Assembly: GCA_017503445.1 (NCBI GenBank)
Contig: JAFVTB010000154.1
Coordinates: forward strand, 1-6,687
Origin: Clostridia bacterium
GTDB lineage: Bacteria; Bacillota; Clostridia; Christensenellales; UBA1242
Reading direction: 5' to 3'
Length of the DNA: 6,687 bases
Part shown: piece by piece, positions 5,378 to 6,687 of the stretch
Layout of the letters: every line of letters begins with the position of its first letter
How positions within the stretch are numbered: the stretch's first letter is position 1
Position numbers and translations under genes: made by a program
Notes under the pieces: model-generated
What the model saw: only the letters and a program-made list of their open reading frames with translations
Database searches by the model: none
What the model was told of the DNA's origin: nothing

Positions 5378-5856
5378 CATTTCTTCTTATTGTTTGAAGA
5401 TTTCTTTTTTCTATTTGTTTTTTTTGAATTTGAATTTGTTTTTTTAGTTTGGTGCGCTTTTTTAACTGCTGCCGGCGCTGGAGTTATTTTATTTTTAACG
5501 GAGGTTGTTGATTTTGATGCAGGTTGCTTTTGGTTTCCTGCTTTCTTTGTTGATTTTTTTTGTGGTTCTTCTTTAACCTCTTCAGGCCTTACATCCGCAT
5601 CAATAGGTTCTTTAACATCAATTGGTTTTTCAGATTCTGCCTTGACCGGCTGTTCATCTTTTTCTTGCGCGATAGTTTGATTTTTTGGTTTTTCTTTTGA
5701 AACCTTAATTTTTTTTGCTTCAGCATTTCCCTGTGTTGCCTTGTGCTTACCCAAAAAATATAAACCAAGGCACAGCAAAATCGAAGCGCCAATCACGATA
5801 AGTGCAATTCCAAAAACTTGCGTCATTGCGGGCGATAACCCAAGCCAATCTAACAT
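5377..5856 (-). CDS. Single-pass membrane protein with a long Lys-rich tail, function unknown
   Basis: I do not recognise this 159-residue protein. It has a short N-terminus, one strongly hydrophobic membrane segment (about 12-36, small residues plus Leu and Ile), then KHK, which by the positive-inside rule places the C-terminal part in the cytoplasm. That part has low complexity and is probably disordered. Residues about 65-98 are rich in Glu, Asp and Pro with a repeated PID..KEP pattern; 100-159 are rich in Lys, Ser, Asn and Ala/Pro and end in tracts such as NRKKKSSNNKKK. The end resembles the basic tails of nucleic-acid- or membrane-binding proteins, so it might tether DNA, RNA or ribosomes to the membrane (inference only). 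A good Shine-Dalgarno (AGAGGGGG) precedes the ATG, with a promoter and terminator of its own. The complete set of expression signals argues that it is a real gene despite the biased composition. Confidence 0.82.
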   Translation of the reverse strand: MLDWLGLSPAMTQVFGIALIVIGASILLCLGLYFLGKHKATQGNAEAKKIKVSKEKPKNQTIAQEKDEQPVKAESEKPIDVKEPIDADVRPEEVKEEPQKKSTKKAGNQKQPASKSTTSVKNKITPAPAAVKKAHQTKKTNSNSKKTNRKKKSSNNKKK

Positions 5857-5877
5857 AATTCCCCCTCTGATAGTTTT

Positions 5878-5906
5878 ATTCTACAATATCCGCAAGATTT
5901 TTGCAA
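5878..5906 (-). promoter_or_regulatory. Promoter of the Lys-tailed membrane protein gene
   Basis: On the minus strand TTGCAA (5906-5901), a 17-nt spacer and TAGAAT (5883-5878, 5 of 6) are followed by a predicted start near 5871, about 15 nt before the ATG at 5856. The leader would contain little besides the Shine-Dalgarno. No clear terminator for the upstream hydrolase gene lies here, so read-through may add to expression. Confidence 0.6.
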
Positions 5907-5915
5907 CTTTTTGAT

Positions 5916-6617
5916 TTAATTATTTTGATTCTCAAAAAAATTAATAATTGTTTCTGCAATTAACTTCTGGCCCGCTTCGTTTGGGTGCAAACCATCATCA
6001 GCATACACTTTTTCAAGATTTTTAACATTCAAAAATGGCGTCCGAATATCCAAAAATGTCGTTTTAGTTTCATGGGCAATCTCGCGAAGGCGGTTATTAA
6101 AAACCTCTTGTTGACGGGCAATAATCGATGTGTCGTTTTCCAAAAATTTCATAATATTTTCACAATTTGCTAAACTGCAAACATAGTTTTGAAAAAAAGA
6201 TTTGACATGAACCACCGGTAAAGCACAAATATAAACTTTAACTTTTTTCTTTTTTAATTTTTCTATCGCAGAAAGATATAATTTTGAAAATTCATCCAGC
6301 GGCGTTTTACAAGTGTGAAGCTTTTCAGGTGCAGCGTCAATGGCTTTCCAATCATAATCACTATCATTTCCACCAATGCAAAACACCACAATGTTGCGAT
6401 CTTTTTTCCTTAAGGAACTCAGATATTCTTCCACCAATTTTTTTTCTGTGAATCTTGTGATTGTTTGGCCAAAAGTTGACTTGTTGTCAATTTTAATGCC
6501 AAAGTGGTCTGCCACAATTTCCACGGCACTAGTTTTTAAATATGTTGGGCGGCCGTTTTTCAAAAGCAATCCTTTTGCAATCGAATCACCAAAAACGGTT
6601 ACGTTTATTTTTTTCAT
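5916..6617 (-). CDS. SGNH/GDSL-family hydrolase, probably cytoplasmic
   Basis: This 233-residue protein has all four conserved blocks of SGNH esterases/lipases: GDSI with nucleophile Ser12 (block I), Gly50 in STFGQT (II), GGND with Asn84 (III) and DDGLHPN with catalytic Asp208 and His211 (V). Ser, Gly, Asn and His form the active site and oxyanion hole, so it should hydrolyse an ester or thioester, or remove acyl groups. The substrate cannot be predicted. There is no signal peptide or membrane segment, so it probably acts in the cytoplasm. The ATG at 6617 is preferred over the in-frame TTG at 6635 because a strong Shine-Dalgarno (GAGGTGAG, 6628-6621) lies 3 nt before it and the TTG would overlap the -10 element. 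No terminator is seen between it and the downstream membrane-protein gene. Confidence 0.9.
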   Translation of the reverse strand: MKKINVTVFGDSIAKGLLLKNGRPTYLKTSAVEIVADHFGIKIDNKSTFGQTITRFTEKKLVEEYLSSLRKKDRNIVVFCIGGNDSDYDWKAIDAAPEKLHTCKTPLDEFSKLYLSAIEKLKKKKVKVYICALPVVHVKSFFQNYVCSLANCENIMKFLENDTSIIARQQEVFNNRLREIAHETKTTFLDIRTPFLNVKNLEKVYADDGLHPNEAGQKLIAETIINFFENQNN

Positions 6618-6620
6618 TTT

Positions 6621-6640
6621 CTCACCTCGCCTCAATTATA
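6621..6640 (-). promoter_or_regulatory. -10 element and Shine-Dalgarno of the SGNH hydrolase gene
   Basis: A consensus TATAAT lies at 6640-6635 on the minus strand, with no good -35 at 16-18 nt upstream. The expected transcript start (about 6628) coincides with the first base of the Shine-Dalgarno GAGGTGAG (6628-6621), giving a leader of only about 11 nt. The rest of the window up to 6687 is AT-rich and shows nothing else I can support. Confidence 0.45.
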
Positions 6641-6687
6641 TATCAAATATGATTATTATTTTATCTATTGTTACCCTTTTTGATTAC

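Noticed and set aside
5859..5915. Terminator for the SGNH hydrolase gene
   Set aside because: Only a 4-bp GCAA/TTGC stem could be drawn, too weak to support a call.
6649..6687. Hydrophobic + strand frame starting MIIIL and open to the right edge, a possible divergent gene
   Set aside because: Only 13 codons are visible, there is no Shine-Dalgarno, and hydrophobic codons are expected in such AT-rich DNA.

Overview
The window most likely comes from a low-GC Gram-positive bacterium (Bacillota, probably an uncultured Clostridia-like lineage). The pointers are a HemZ-type radical SAM protein (a Bacillota family), a full-length Bacillus-type RecJ, purine-rich Shine-Dalgarno sites, AT-rich spacers and UGA used as a stop. 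I cannot name the genus.

Layout, left to right. (1) Positions 1-763, + strand: the C-terminal end of an acyl-adenylate-forming ligase is followed after 10 nt by an acyl carrier protein gene. The carrier protein is clear up to residue 61 and then stops looking like one. At that point the minus strand shows the head of another gene (promoter, Shine-Dalgarno, ATG, signal peptide), itself broken after about 20-25 codons. Two gene heads therefore face each other and neither has its tail, which suggests a rearrangement or assembly junction. (2) 844-1618: a bidirectional terminator, cmk (cytidylate kinase, minus strand), and a compact divergent promoter whose palindromic -35 element serves both cmk and the tRNA. 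The cmk transcript would be nearly leaderless. (3) 1636-1766: tRNA-Thr(CGU), then a perfect A/T-only 16-bp hairpin ending both the tRNA and hemZ units. (4) 1765-5340, minus strand: a recJ-hemZ operon with overlapping stop and start codons. HemZ lacks the usual N-terminal region of about 100 residues. The recJ leader carries a 40-bp dyad. (5) 5352-5906, minus strand: a small single-pass membrane protein with a long Lys-rich tail, with its own promoter and a clear terminator. (6) 5916-6640, minus strand: a cytoplasmic SGNH/GDSL hydrolase with its own promoter.

Most genes are housekeeping and sit in short units with their own promoters and terminators; stop codons touch terminator hairpins in two places. 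No phage, transposon, CRISPR array or defence cassette is visible. The items most worth following up are the carrier-protein junction, the shared palindromic promoter with near-leaderless cmk, the shortened HemZ coupled to RecJ, and the unrecognised Lys-tailed membrane protein.
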